Of a stretch of 64,000 nucleotides of DNA, positions 1-8,325 are shown one piece after another (the first letter of the stretch is position 1; each line of letters starts with the position of its first letter). Below the pieces are notes generated by a model. It searched no databases and was not told the origin of the DNA. It worked only from the letters and a program-made list of their open reading frames with translations. The position numbers were made by a program, and so were the translations under genes. This DNA comes from JADJOM01 sp963817435 (lineage in GTDB: Bacteria; Gemmatimonadota; Gemmatimonadetes; Gemmatimonadales; GWC2-71-9): NCBI GenBank assembly GCA_963817435.1, contig CAWFNY010000003.1, positions 682,001 to 746,000 of the forward strand. Reading direction: 5' to 3'.

Positions 1-505
1 CCAGCGCCTCGAGCGTCGCGACCGAGAGCCGCTCCAGCTTGGCCCGTTCCCGCCGCAGCTCGGCGGTGCGAACGGCGACCTCTTCCTTGAGCCACTGATT
101 GAGATTGGCCTGCTCGATCTGACTGTCGCGACGGCGGATGGCGCGCAGGATCGCGCGGGCGAGATCGGAGAGGTCGATCGGCTTGGTGAGATAGTCCATC
201 GCGCCGCGCTGCATGCACAGCGCCGCGGTCGTCGCATCGTTGACCGCGGTGAGCATGAGGATCGCGATGCTCGGCTCGAGTTCCAGCACCTGCGGCACCA
301 GGTCGATGCCGCTGCGTCCCGGCATCCGGACGTCGAGCAGCACGACACTGACCTTCTGGCGCTGCAGGACGCGCAGGGCCTCGTCACCCGATGGGGCGGT
401 GACGACGTCGTAGCCCTGCTGCGTCAGGAACTTCTTGAGCGCATTCCGGATCGGTTCTTCGTCATCAACGACGAGGACGCTGATCGGGACGTCGGCCAGC
501 GGCAC
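1..505 (-). CDS. Response regulator, receiver domain plus helical linker (3' end outside window)
   Basis: I translated this minus-strand gene by hand from a GTG at 503-505; an in-frame TAG lies just upstream. The first ~120 residues form a CheY-like receiver: acidic pair in VLVVDDEEP, phosphoacceptor Asp in LLDVRMPG, Thr in MLTAVND and Lys in YLTKPID. A charged, probably coiled-coil stretch (RRRDSQIEQ...VRTAELRRERAKLERL) follows and runs off the left edge, which suggests a linker to an output domain (histidine kinase, HD-GYP or GGDEF) not visible here. It would receive phosphate from a sensor kinase. Family certain, output unknown. Confidence 0.85.
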   Translation of the reverse strand, partial: MPLADVPISVLVVDDEEPIRNALKKFLTQQGYDVVTAPSGDEALRVLQRQKVSVVLLDVRMPGRSGIDLVPQVLELEPSIAILMLTAVNDATTAALCMQRGAMDYLTKPIDLSDLARAILRAIRRRDSQIEQANLNQWLKEEVAVRTAELRRERAKLERLSVATLEAL

Positions 506-645
506 CGGGGCTCCGGGGAGGAAGTGGGGCCAGAAGTGCTAACCTGTTGCGCTGGAAGATTATACTCGGGTGAGGCAGGAAGCCAGTGGGAAAGGGCAGG
601 GACTGGAGGGGGGAGCGCCGGGGCGCCACCCCCATGCGGGGCTGC

Positions 646-1488
646 CTAGCCGACAAACTCCACGTCGACCGGGTGGGGAATGATGCCGGCCGCGTGGCCG
701 CGCTTCAGGAGCTCGCGGACTGCCTCCCGGCCGCGGTTGCTGTAGTCCACGGTCCACTGATTCACGTACATCCCCACGAACCGGTCGGTCTTCTCGTCGC
801 CGATCCCGCGGTTGTACTGCTTGGCGTGCTCCAGCGCCGGGGCGCGGTGGTCCAGCGCATAGACGATGCTGGCCTTGAGGTCGCGGGCGACCTGTTCGAC
901 CACCGCCGGCCCGAGGTCGCGGCGCACCACGTTGCCGCCGAGCGGCAGCGGAAGCCCGGTTTCTGCGAACCACCACTCGCCCATGTCGGCCCAGAGGAAG
1001 AAGCCGTCGTCCTGATAGGTGAGCTGCCCCTCGTGGATGAGCAGGCCGAGATCGACCTCGCCCCGCTGTACCGCCGCCTCGATCTGGTCGAACGGGGTCA
1101 CCACCTCGATGAAATCGGGCTGGAAGAGCTTCAGCGCGAGGTAGGCGGTCGTGAGCTTGCCGGGGACCGCGATCCGCTTGCCGCGGGCGGCGGCGCGCGG
1201 ATCAGCCGGGGGCGGGGTGAGCCCGACCAGGCGCGGGCCGTAGCGATCGCCCATCGAGGAGCCGCTGTTGAGCAGCGCGTAGCGGTCGGCGAGATAGGCA
1301 TACGCGTGGATCGAGACCGCCGTCACCTCGAGGTCGGCCGAGAGCGCCCGACGGTTCAGCGATTCGATATCGGAGAGTTCGTGGACGTAGCGGAGATCGC
1401 CGGTATCGATCTTCCCCTCGGCGAGCGCGTAGAACATGAACGCGTCGTCGGAGTCGGGGGAGTGCGCGACGTGAATCGTACGGGGCAT
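646..1488 (-). CDS. MqnA/MqnD/SBP-family protein
   Basis: 280 aa starting MPRTIHVAHSPDSDDAF. The N-terminal SPDSDDAFMFYAL corresponds to the SPxxNDxF-type opening of 1,4-dihydroxy-6-naphthoate synthase (MqnD) and related periplasmic-binding-fold enzymes of the futalosine menaquinone route. Later landmarks are VSIHAYAYLADRY, RIAVPGKLTTA and LGLLIHEGQLTY. There is no signal peptide, so it should be cytoplasmic. No other mqn gene is nearby, so membership in the menaquinone pathway is inferred from family only. The next gene upstream ends 20 bases away on the same strand. Confidence 0.7.
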   Translation of the reverse strand: MPRTIHVAHSPDSDDAFMFYALAEGKIDTGDLRYVHELSDIESLNRRALSADLEVTAVSIHAYAYLADRYALLNSGSSMGDRYGPRLVGLTPPPADPRAAARGKRIAVPGKLTTAYLALKLFQPDFIEVVTPFDQIEAAVQRGEVDLGLLIHEGQLTYQDDGFFLWADMGEWWFAETGLPLPLGGNVVRRDLGPAVVEQVARDLKASIVYALDHRAPALEHAKQYNRGIGDEKTDRFVGMYVNQWTVDYSNRGREAVRELLKRGHAAGIIPHPVDVEFVG

Positions 1489-1508
1489 GACAGGATCCGG
1501 AAATTGGA

Positions 1509-2195
1509 CTATTGAGGGGTCGCCTGGGCCTTGAAGCTCTCGAGCATGGCCTTGTGCTCCAGATACTCGGGGCGCTTCTCGGCCAGCTCCGCATCGTAGT
1601 GCGCCAGGAAGTGCTGGCGGATCCGGACGAACTGCGCGTTGTCGCCCCTGGCCTGCGCGACCTCGGCCCTGATCAGATCCGCGAACAGATGGTTCTTCGC
1701 CGCGGCCTGGATCGTGTCCGCGAGGGCGAGCGCCTCGGGGTACTGCCCGAGCCGGAGGTGGATGGCGGCGGCGTGGAACCGCAGATCGGTGTCGATCGTG
1801 TCCAGCATGCTGTACGCCGTGAGCGCCATCGGCGAGAACCGGGTGACGGTCGCGGTGTCGCCCTGGCTGGCGGCGTTCATGATCCGGTCGTGCAGCCGGA
1901 GGAAACGGTCCTTCGGCGTCATCTGGCTGATGTCCGGGGGCGTCCCGCCCGTGCCCCCTGGGGCGCCGCTGCTGGCGCCAGAATTCGCCATGTCGGGTCC
2001 GGCCTGTTCGGTCGGCTTGTGAGTGACGAAGTAGACGATGCCGGCGAGGCAGATGGCCACCACCGTCCAGGCGATCAGCCAGGGGGTGCGTTCGGCGCTG
2101 CCGCCGGCCGTCACGGCCCGGCCGCAGCGGTGACAATACCCGGCGTCGGTCGCCAGGGGAGCGTAGCAGGCGGGGCAGGCGGCTGAGTTGGTCAT
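1509..2195 (-). CDS. Zinc-ribbon, single-TM protein
   Basis: 228 aa. Residues 8-24 form a zinc ribbon (CPACYAPL...YCHRCGR, two CxxC pairs). One membrane helix (~38-58, LIAWTVVAICLAGIVYFV) follows, then a Gly/Pro/Ser-rich linker and a helical C-terminal half with TPR-like character (FHAAAIHLRLGQYPEALALADTI). It is probably an inner-membrane protein with a cytoplasmic zinc ribbon; the function is unknown. It precedes the MqnD-like gene by 20 bases and the two may be co-transcribed. Confidence 0.65.
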   Translation of the reverse strand: MTNSAACPACYAPLATDAGYCHRCGRAVTAGGSAERTPWLIAWTVVAICLAGIVYFVTHKPTEQAGPDMANSGASSGAPGGTGGTPPDISQMTPKDRFLRLHDRIMNAASQGDTATVTRFSPMALTAYSMLDTIDTDLRFHAAAIHLRLGQYPEALALADTIQAAAKNHLFADLIRAEVAQARGDNAQFVRIRQHFLAHYDAELAEKRPEYLEHKAMLESFKAQATPQ

Positions 2196-2235
2196 GGGGC
2201 GGGGAATCTATGCGGGAAGGTGGTCGGACGGTAAG

Positions 2236-2341
2236 GCGGGTAGGGGGTTAGGGGGTTAGGGGGTTAGGGGGTTAGGCGGTTGGGCGGTTAGACGGTTGGC
2301 CTAACCGCCCAACCGTCTAACCGTCTAACCACCCTACCGCC
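2236..2341. repeat. GGTTAGGG-like octamer array with internal inverted repeat
   Basis: The + strand carries GGGGGTTA octamers, drifting into GGCGGTTG and GACGGTTG variants, then turns over at ~2300 into the complementary CCAACCGT/CTAACCGT series. The result is an imperfect inverted repeat of about 28 + 28 bases, able to form a long hairpin. It fills the gap between divergent genes. A related array lies at 20,818-20,906. Confidence 0.8.
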
Positions 2342-2383
2342 ATCCTACGCCATTCGTTAGTCTCTACTCAACCCGGAGGATGC

Positions 2384-2659
2384 ATGGCCCAGCCGCAGCA
2401 GCCACCGCCGGTCCCCCTTCCCGAAGCGCCGTCGGCCCGCCATCTGGGCGATCTTGCCCGGAGCCAGACCCGCTGGAGCGTGTACCTGGAGACACGGACC
2501 GCCGGTGCGCTGGCGCAGGGCCGGCTGCATTTCGTCGATGGATCACGCCAGAAGAGCACCGGCTGGATCTTTCGCGAGTGGACCGAACGGGAAATCATGG
2601 ATCGCTTCAGCGAGTTCAGTCCCATCGAACTCTGGAAGATCCTCGAGAGCCTGTCCTAG
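2384..2659 (+). CDS. Small hypothetical protein
   Basis: 91 aa, MAQPQQPPPVPLP..., with a Pro-rich N-terminus and a short mixed alpha/beta core (RWSVYLETRTAGALAQGRLHFVDG...TGWIFREWTEREIMDRF). CCCGGAGG lies just before the ATG and is a good ribosome binding site. I do not recognise the family. It precedes glnA in the same direction with a 99-base gap. Confidence 0.55.
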   Translation: MAQPQQPPPVPLPEAPSARHLGDLARSQTRWSVYLETRTAGALAQGRLHFVDGSRQKSTGWIFREWTEREIMDRFSEFSPIELWKILESLS

Positions 2660-2758
2660 ACGATCCGTCCCGGGTGCCCGGGGCCTGGTGCCGAGATCGC
2701 ACGTTCGCGACTCGCGGCGACCGGGAACCGGGCGCTGCGTCCCTGCAGGAGTTCCCGC

Positions 2759-4129
2759 ATGGCTGTCCGTCCTCCCATCAGCGGCTTTCCGCGTCACCTC
2801 TCCGGCGCGCGCAAACCCGAGATCCTCGCGCTCGCCGACGAGTTCCAGGCGGACTTCCTCAGGCTGCAGTTCACCGACATTCTGGGCATCAACAAGAACG
2901 TCGAGGTACCGCGCAGCCAGTTCGAGAAGGCGCTCGACGGCGAGATCATGTTCGACGGCTCCTCGATCGAGGGGTTCATGCGGATCGAGGAGAGCGACAT
3001 GCTCCTCGTGCCCGATCTCGACACCTTCCGGCTGCTCCCCATCGAGGATGAGGGCGGCCGGGTGGCGCGCCTCCTCTGTGACATCTATACCCCCGACCAC
3101 AAGCCCTTCGCCGGCTGTCCGCGCCTGACCCTGAAGCGGCAGATCGCCTACGCCAGGACGATGGGCTTCACCATGATGGCCGGCTGCGAGGTGGAGTTCT
3201 TCCTCTTCGAGAAGGACGCGCACGGAAATCCCTCGACCGCCACGCACGATGCGGGGAGCTACTTCGACCTCACGCCGGTGGACAAGGGCGAGGAACTGCG
3301 CCGGCTGATCGTGAAGGACCTCGAGCTGATGGGATTCGAGGTCGAGGCGGCCCACCACGAGGTGGCGCCGGGCCAGCACGAGGTGGACTTCCGCTACGCC
3401 GACGCCCTGACGACCGCCGACAACATCGCGACCTTCAAGTTCGTGGTGCGCAGCGTCGCCAACCGGCACGGCTTCGCGGCGTCGTTCATGCCGAAGCCGA
3501 TCCAGGGCCAGGCCGGCAGCGGCATGCACACCCACCAGAGCCTCTTCCGGGGCAAGGACAACGCCTTCTTCGATCCCAAGACGGAGACCCAGCTCTCCGC
3601 CACCGCGATGTCCTACGTGGAAGGCCTGCTGCAGCACGCGCGCGGCTTCTGCGCGATCACCAATCCGCTCATCAACAGCTACAAGCGGCTGGTCCCCGGC
3701 TTCGAGGCGCCGGTGAACGTCACCTGGAGTGCCCGGAACCGCTCACCGCTCGTGCGGATCCCCGAGCGCCGCGAGGACGGTTCCCGCTGCGAACTCCGCA
3801 TGCCCGATCCGTCGGCCAACCCCTATCTCTCCCTCGCGGTGCAGCTCGCCGCCGGGCTCGACGGCGTGGCGCAGAAGCTCGAGTGCCGCGAGCCGGTGAA
3901 CCGCAACATCTTCCGGATGAGCTACCGGGACCGCCGCAAGTACCAGATCGACGACCTGCCGCGCGATCTGCACGAGGCGCTCGACCGGTTCGAGAAGGAT
4001 GACGTGATCAAGGCGGCGCTCGGCGAGCACCTGACGGAGCGCTTCCTGGAGGCCAAGCGGGAGGAGGTGGACCGCTTCAATCTCGAAGTGACGGAGTGGG
4101 AGACGCGGAACTACCTGGGGCGGTACTGA
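2759..4129 (+). CDS. glnA: Glutamine synthetase, type I
   Basis: 456 aa, the length of the short (alpha) GSI subgroup. It makes glutamine from glutamate, ammonia and ATP in the cytoplasm. Visible signatures: IMFDGSSIEGF near the N-terminus, EVEFFLF (metal-binding Glu), GSGMHTHQSLF, the ATP-site stretch NPLINSYKRLVPGFEAPVNV and the RNRSPLVRIP substrate loop. The region that carries the adenylylated Tyr in GSI-beta reads KYQIDDLP, so control by adenylylation is unlikely. CAGGAG precedes the start. It is a probable housekeeping gene. Confidence 0.96.
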   Translation: MAVRPPISGFPRHLSGARKPEILALADEFQADFLRLQFTDILGINKNVEVPRSQFEKALDGEIMFDGSSIEGFMRIEESDMLLVPDLDTFRLLPIEDEGGRVARLLCDIYTPDHKPFAGCPRLTLKRQIAYARTMGFTMMAGCEVEFFLFEKDAHGNPSTATHDAGSYFDLTPVDKGEELRRLIVKDLELMGFEVEAAHHEVAPGQHEVDFRYADALTTADNIATFKFVVRSVANRHGFAASFMPKPIQGQAGSGMHTHQSLFRGKDNAFFDPKTETQLSATAMSYVEGLLQHARGFCAITNPLINSYKRLVPGFEAPVNVTWSARNRSPLVRIPERREDGSRCELRMPDPSANPYLSLAVQLAAGLDGVAQKLECREPVNRNIFRMSYRDRRKYQIDDLPRDLHEALDRFEKDDVIKAALGEHLTERFLEAKREEVDRFNLEVTEWETRNYLGRY

Positions 4130-4148
4130 CGCCGGCGGGGGCGCCGCG

Positions 4149-4637
4149 TCAGCCGGCCGATTCCCGAAGCCGTTTGAGCAGCTGGATCTGCCCCGTGTGA
4201 TAGACGTCGTGCGCCAGCACGCCGATGATGAGCTCCCCGTAGGTGAACTTCCGCTTTCGCGACGGCCGGCGGCCCAGCTTCGCCGAATCGAATTTCCGTA
4301 GCGCCTCCAGGAACAGCCGATGCTCGAGAGCGAGCAGCGCCCGGTCCGCCCGCCAGGCGGACTCGTCAGGCGCTGACGGCAGGGCCGGCCAGTTGGCGGG
4401 GCTCCGTGGGAAGCTGCCGCGGGCCACCGGTTCCAGATGCCTGCGCACCGCGTACTTCCAGTAGGCGATGTGCAGCGTGAGGGCCCAGATGCTGTGGCGC
4501 TTGGGCGCGGGCACCCAGCGCGCCTCCGCCGCGGTCACCCCGCGCACCGCGCCCAGGGGCGTCGGTCCCCCGTGCCAGGCGCGTCCGTGGGGTGGTTCCA
4601 GGGTGCGGGCGATCAGGTCGATGGGGTCGCGGCTCAT
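4149..4637 (-). CDS. DinB-like four-helix protein
   Basis: 162 aa, starting MSRDPIDLIA. The helical pattern with spaced histidines (LTLHIAYWKY at ~60 and GVLAHDVYHTGQIQLLKRL at the C-terminus) is typical of DinB/YfiT putative metalloenzymes, where three His residues bind a metal. The C-terminal HDVYHTGQI is the most diagnostic part. The start codon overlaps the stop of the upstream hydrolase gene (ATGA, 4634-4637), so the two are translationally coupled. Substrate unknown. Confidence 0.75.
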   Translation of the reverse strand: MSRDPIDLIARTLEPPHGRAWHGGPTPLGAVRGVTAAEARWVPAPKRHSIWALTLHIAYWKYAVRRHLEPVARGSFPRSPANWPALPSAPDESAWRADRALLALEHRLFLEALRKFDSAKLGRRPSRKRKFTYGELIIGVLAHDVYHTGQIQLLKRLRESAG

Positions 4638-5542
4638 CGGTGCTTCTCGTGGACCAGGGCCAGAATTTCGCGGACGATGACGTCCGGCTGCTCCTCGTGA
4701 ATGTGCAGGCCCGCGCCCAGCACCGTCAGCATGCTGAACGAGTGCACATGATCTTCCAGCGCGCGCAGCCGGCTCGCCGAGATGCCGCTCTTGTGCGCCG
4801 CACCGCCCACCAGCAGGCGAACCGGGATCTGCAGCTCGCCGAGTCGCGGCGTGAGCGAGTCCGGCTCGGTCGAGTTCTGCATGCCCTTCAGTGCGCGCAG
4901 CACCGCGCCGATATCCCCCGCCGGCCCCCGGGTGTACCCGTCGATGACGTCGTCGGTCACCCAGGTCGTGTCGCCGGAGCTGGCGATGAGCCCCTTGCGG
5001 AGCTCCTTCTTGATCCGCCCACGGCCGGCGAAGATCCGGATGAAGAAGGCGAACTTGAGCGCGTTCTTCACGCCCGGGACCGCGGCGCTCTCCACCGGAC
5101 CCTCCTCGACCAGCAGCAGCCGGTGCACCAGCTCCGGACGCGCGAGGGCGAGCCGGAGTGCGATCGGTGCGCCGACCGCGTGGCCCATCGTGACGGCCTG
5201 CGTCAGGTGGAGCGAGTCCATCACCGCCGCGATGCGATGCGCCTGCGCGGTATGGGAGTAGTCGGCGTTGGCCGGCCGCGACGACCACCCGACTCCCAGC
5301 GGCTCGACGACCACCGCGTGGACCCCCGCCGCCGCCAGCGGCGGCAGCACGTGCCGGAAGGCGTACGCGGGACTGACCAGCCCCGGAATGATCACGACCG
5401 CCGGTCCCTGCTCCGGACCGACCATGGTGACGTGGAGCGATTCGTCCGGCGCCACCACGATCATCCGGTCCACCGAGTCGGCGGCCTGGAGGGGACCGGG
5501 TGCAGCGGTCGCGAGTGCCGCCGAGAGCCATAGAAACATCAT
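4634..5542 (-). CDS. Exported alpha/beta hydrolase-fold protein lacking the nucleophile Ser
   Basis: 302 aa. The start MMFLWLSAALATAAPGPLQA is a Sec signal peptide, chosen over an upstream in-frame extension without signal character. The alpha/beta fold is clear (VVIIPGLVSPAYAFRHVLPPLAAAG; a histidine in LGAGLHIHEE near the C-terminus). The nucleophile elbow, normally GxSxG, reads GHAVG: the codon is GCG, so the catalytic Ser is replaced by Ala. It is therefore either a non-catalytic binding protein or inactive. It overlaps the DinB-like gene by 4 bases. Confidence 0.75.
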   Translation of the reverse strand: MMFLWLSAALATAAPGPLQAADSVDRMIVVAPDESLHVTMVGPEQGPAVVIIPGLVSPAYAFRHVLPPLAAAGVHAVVVEPLGVGWSSRPANADYSHTAQAHRIAAVMDSLHLTQAVTMGHAVGAPIALRLALARPELVHRLLLVEEGPVESAAVPGVKNALKFAFFIRIFAGRGRIKKELRKGLIASSGDTTWVTDDVIDGYTRGPAGDIGAVLRALKGMQNSTEPDSLTPRLGELQIPVRLLVGGAAHKSGISASRLRALEDHVHSFSMLTVLGAGLHIHEEQPDVIVREILALVHEKHR

Positions 5543-5694
5543 GGGCCGGAATGTGGCCGGAGGAGGCGCGCCCGGCAATCGGAGGCGGGCACTCGCTGGA
5601 CGTGGCGATTCGCGACGTCTATTGTTTTCCTTGTTCCGCACCGTCCGACTCGCGCTCCTGATCGGAGCCCCGCCTGCCCGCCGCGACTGCGTCC

Positions 5695-7233
5695 ATGCCA
5701 CTGCCGCGACGCCCTTCCCTCCGCCAGTTCGGGCTCTGGATCTGCCTCCTGGTCGTGGTGACGCGACTGCCCGCCGTGCTCCATCGGCGCGCCAACAACG
5801 ATGAGGCCTACTACGCCCTCGTCGCCCAGGAAATGCTCCACGGGGGCCTCCCCTATCAGGATGCGGTAGACCGGAAGCCCCCGCTGCTCTACTCGGTGTA
5901 CTGGGCGGTCTTCCGCGTGGCTGGCTTTCCCAACTGGATCGCGCTGCACGCCGTCGCCGTCGGCTGGACGCTGGCGACCATGGGGCTCCTCTATCTGCTG
6001 GCGTCCACTCTCTTCACGCCATGGGCTGGCGTCATCGCTGCGGGACTGTACGGGGCGTTTCAGCCGCTGCTCCGCTTCAGCAACCTGGCCTTCAACGGGG
6101 AGCTGATCATGAACCTCCCCGCCTGCGCCGCCATCCTGCTCGCCATCCGTCCCGGTGGGCGGAGGAAGCCGCTGGAGCTCGCGGCGGCGGGAGGACTCGT
6201 CGCCATCGCCTTCCTGTGCAAGCAGCCGTCGGGCATCGTGCTGCTTCCGCTCCTCGTCTACTGCCTGCACCCCGACTACCGGCGTTCCCGCGGGATTGGC
6301 GCCATGGCGGCGTGGTGGCACTCGGCACTCGTGCTGGCGGGCTTCGGCGTGGTCATGGGGATGACGGCGCTGGCGCTCCACGCCGACGGGATTCTCGGCC
6401 CCGCCTGGTACTGGACCGTGCGGGACCACGATCTCACGCACGGTCCGCTCGATCCCGTCTTCTGGGAGATCGTGGCCCGGTCCGGCTGGCAGTTTCTCGC
6501 GGCCGCGGGTCCGCTCCTCCTCGGGGCGTGGTGGTCGCTCCGAAACGATGCGGGTGTCTGGCGCGACCGCCGCGCGGAGCGGGATGCGCTGATCGCCTGG
6601 CTGCTGGCGTCGCTGATCGGCGTCGCCGCGAGCGGCCGGTTCTTCGGGCACTATTTCATCCAGCTCCTGCCCCCGCTCGCGGTGCTCGCCGCACCGGTGT
6701 TCGCCCGATGCTGGGCCGAGCCGGACGGACAGCCTCCGCTGTCGCATCGACGCAGGCGGCTGCTGCTGGGGTGGTCGGCGCTCAGCATCCTCTTCAGCTT
6801 CGGAGCGGCGGTCTACGACGGTGTGCTGCTGCGTCAGGCAATGCCTCCGGCCACCGCCTGGCTGCGCGCCCGCGCCCGGCCCGATGACCGGCTCTTCGTC
6901 TGGGGCCAGGATCCGCACATCTACCTCGACAGCGGCCTCCGGCCCGCCTCACGGTACATCGCCTACTTCCCGCTGACCGGTTACGTGTTCGGACTCCCCG
7001 AAAGCTGGGATCCGTCATTCGACACCTCCAACCGCATCGCCCCGGGTTCGTGGGATCACCTCGCTGAGGATTTCGAGCGACACCCGCCCCAGTACATCCT
7101 TGACATGGACGCCGTGCGGACGACTCCCCGCTACCGCATGTCCGATTACCCCTACCTGTCCCGGCTGGTCGAGCGTGACTACGTCCTCGACTTCCGGGGC
7201 CCCGACGCCCTGGTCTATTCCCGGAGGCACTGA
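5695..7233 (+). CDS. GT39/ArnT-like membrane glycosyltransferase
   Basis: 512 aa, with about ten membrane helices between residues 10 and 390. Early NNDEAYYALVAQEMLHG matches the acidic DE motif in the first periplasmic loop of ArnT/PMT-type (GT-C) enzymes, which transfer a sugar from a polyprenyl-phosphate donor to lipid or protein on the outer face of the inner membrane. The soluble C-terminus contains RPDDRLFVWGQDPHIYLDSG, common in this family. The acceptor is unknown; the sugar-surface genes that follow suggest envelope glycan decoration. Confidence 0.8.
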   Translation: MPLPRRPSLRQFGLWICLLVVVTRLPAVLHRRANNDEAYYALVAQEMLHGGLPYQDAVDRKPPLLYSVYWAVFRVAGFPNWIALHAVAVGWTLATMGLLYLLASTLFTPWAGVIAAGLYGAFQPLLRFSNLAFNGELIMNLPACAAILLAIRPGGRRKPLELAAAGGLVAIAFLCKQPSGIVLLPLLVYCLHPDYRRSRGIGAMAAWWHSALVLAGFGVVMGMTALALHADGILGPAWYWTVRDHDLTHGPLDPVFWEIVARSGWQFLAAAGPLLLGAWWSLRNDAGVWRDRRAERDALIAWLLASLIGVAASGRFFGHYFIQLLPPLAVLAAPVFARCWAEPDGQPPLSHRRRRLLLGWSALSILFSFGAAVYDGVLLRQAMPPATAWLRARARPDDRLFVWGQDPHIYLDSGLRPASRYIAYFPLTGYVFGLPESWDPSFDTSNRIAPGSWDHLAEDFERHPPQYILDMDAVRTTPRYRMSDYPYLSRLVERDYVLDFRGPDALVYSRRH

Positions 7234-7481
7234 ATTGACACGCAACGGAATGACACGGGAGCCCCCCTCCAGGGCCGGAACTGCAGGGTGAGCGAGCCCC
7301 CCTGGGTCCGGCGGTAGCCAAACACACAAGTTGTTGTGGTGCAGCTTCTTATGTCGTTTCAGCTCCCCTTCGCCGTCGGGTCATTTCTGAGCCAGGAAAC
7401 CGGTCCGAGCTTCGGCCTGCTAGTTGCCAAATCCGGGCGTGAGTTCGCACTCGCTTTCACTTCGCCAGCGGATAGCAGAGC

Positions 7482-8249
7482 ATGCCAGATCGGCTTCTCG
7501 GTACGCGTCAGACGGTGATCCTCGCGGCGGGCAATGGCTCGCGGCTGAGCGCCACGCGCGGCGGGCTTCCCAAGCCGCTGGTGCGCGTCGCCGGCCAGAC
7601 GCTCATCGAGCATGCGCTCGACCAGGCGGTCGCCGCCGGCGTCGAGGAGGCCGTCATCGTCACCGGGAACGCCGCGGACCAGATGCGGGCGCACCTCGAG
7701 ACGGTCGACACGCCGCTGAAGCTGACCGTCGTGTACAACGAGCGCTATCACGAGCCCAACGGCGTCTCGCTGCTCTGCGCCGAGCCGTACATCACCGGCG
7801 GCTTCTACCTGCAGATGGCCGATCACGTCTTCGCGCATCCGGTGCTGCACGTCCTCGATCGCGTGGACGCGGCGCCGGGACACTGCGCCCGCCTCCTGGT
7901 GGATTTCCATCCGGTGAATCTGGACGAAGACGATGCCACGAAGGTGCGCGTCGCCGGCAGCCACATCACCGCGATCGGCAAGGACGTCTACCCGTACGAC
8001 GCCGTGGACACCGGCTGTTTCCGGCTCGACCGGCGGATTTTCGATGCGCTGCATGACGTGCAGCGCACCGAGCCGGCCTCGGTGACCCTCGGCATGCGCC
8101 GGCTGATCGGCCGTGGCGAATTCGCCGCCGTGTCGCTGACCGGAGTCCGCTGGACCGACGTGGACACCCCCGAGGATTACGCCAAGGCCGAGCTGCTGCT
8201 GAGCGCGCATCGCCGCCGCAGCGGCGTCCGCGAGGCCGCGGTGGCCTGA
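7482..8249 (+). CDS. Sugar/inositol-phosphate nucleotidyltransferase, IPCT-like
   Basis: 255 aa. The signature VILAAGNGSRL with PKPLVRVAGQTLIEH is that of the NTP-transferase family. The remainder matches my recollection of CTP:inositol-1-phosphate cytidylyltransferases: EPNGVSLLCAE, LQMADHVF (the acidic MxDH metal site), the DDATKVRVAG element and AIGKDVYPYDAVDTG. It probably makes CDP-inositol or a similar CDP-alcohol in the cytoplasm. The CDP-alcohol transferase converging from 8326 is the obvious consumer, although it is on the other strand. The preceding 248 bases (7234-7481) hold no convincing gene. A glucose-1-phosphate transferase role is the alternative. Confidence 0.7.
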   Translation: MPDRLLGTRQTVILAAGNGSRLSATRGGLPKPLVRVAGQTLIEHALDQAVAAGVEEAVIVTGNAADQMRAHLETVDTPLKLTVVYNERYHEPNGVSLLCAEPYITGGFYLQMADHVFAHPVLHVLDRVDAAPGHCARLLVDFHPVNLDEDDATKVRVAGSHITAIGKDVYPYDAVDTGCFRLDRRIFDALHDVQRTEPASVTLGMRRLIGRGEFAAVSLTGVRWTDVDTPEDYAKAELLLSAHRRRSGVREAAVA

Positions 8250-8270
8250 GCCACCCCTCGCAGGCAAAAC

Positions 8271-8302
8271 AGACGGGCGACCCCACGAGGGGTCGCCCGT
8301 CT
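8271..8302. terminator. Bidirectional terminator hairpin
   Basis: A perfect 14-bp stem (AGACGGGCGACCCC / GGGGTCGCCCGTCT) with an ACGA loop lies between the convergent genes ending at 8249 and 8326. No long U tract follows on either side, only GCGTTTCA on the + side. Confidence 0.85.
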
Positions 8303-8325
8303 GCGTTTCAGGATACCGGTTCCCG

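Noticed and set aside
586..1515. 309-codon + frame opposite the MqnD-like gene
   Set aside because: Antisense shadow of a conserved gene, no recognisable motifs.
646..2136. A 496-codon frame joining the MqnD-like gene with sequence up to 2136
   Set aside because: The upstream half is an out-of-frame reading of the zinc-ribbon gene; the family start is MPRTIHVAHSP at 1488.
2236..2341. Telomere-like TTAGGG repeats
   Set aside because: The unit is an octamer that drifts in sequence and lies in the middle of a contig between genes; there is no evidence for a linear end.
7234..7481. 60-codon ORF at 7336-7518 upstream of the IPCT-like gene
   Set aside because: It overlaps the start of a clear gene, and shows no ribosome binding site or family features.
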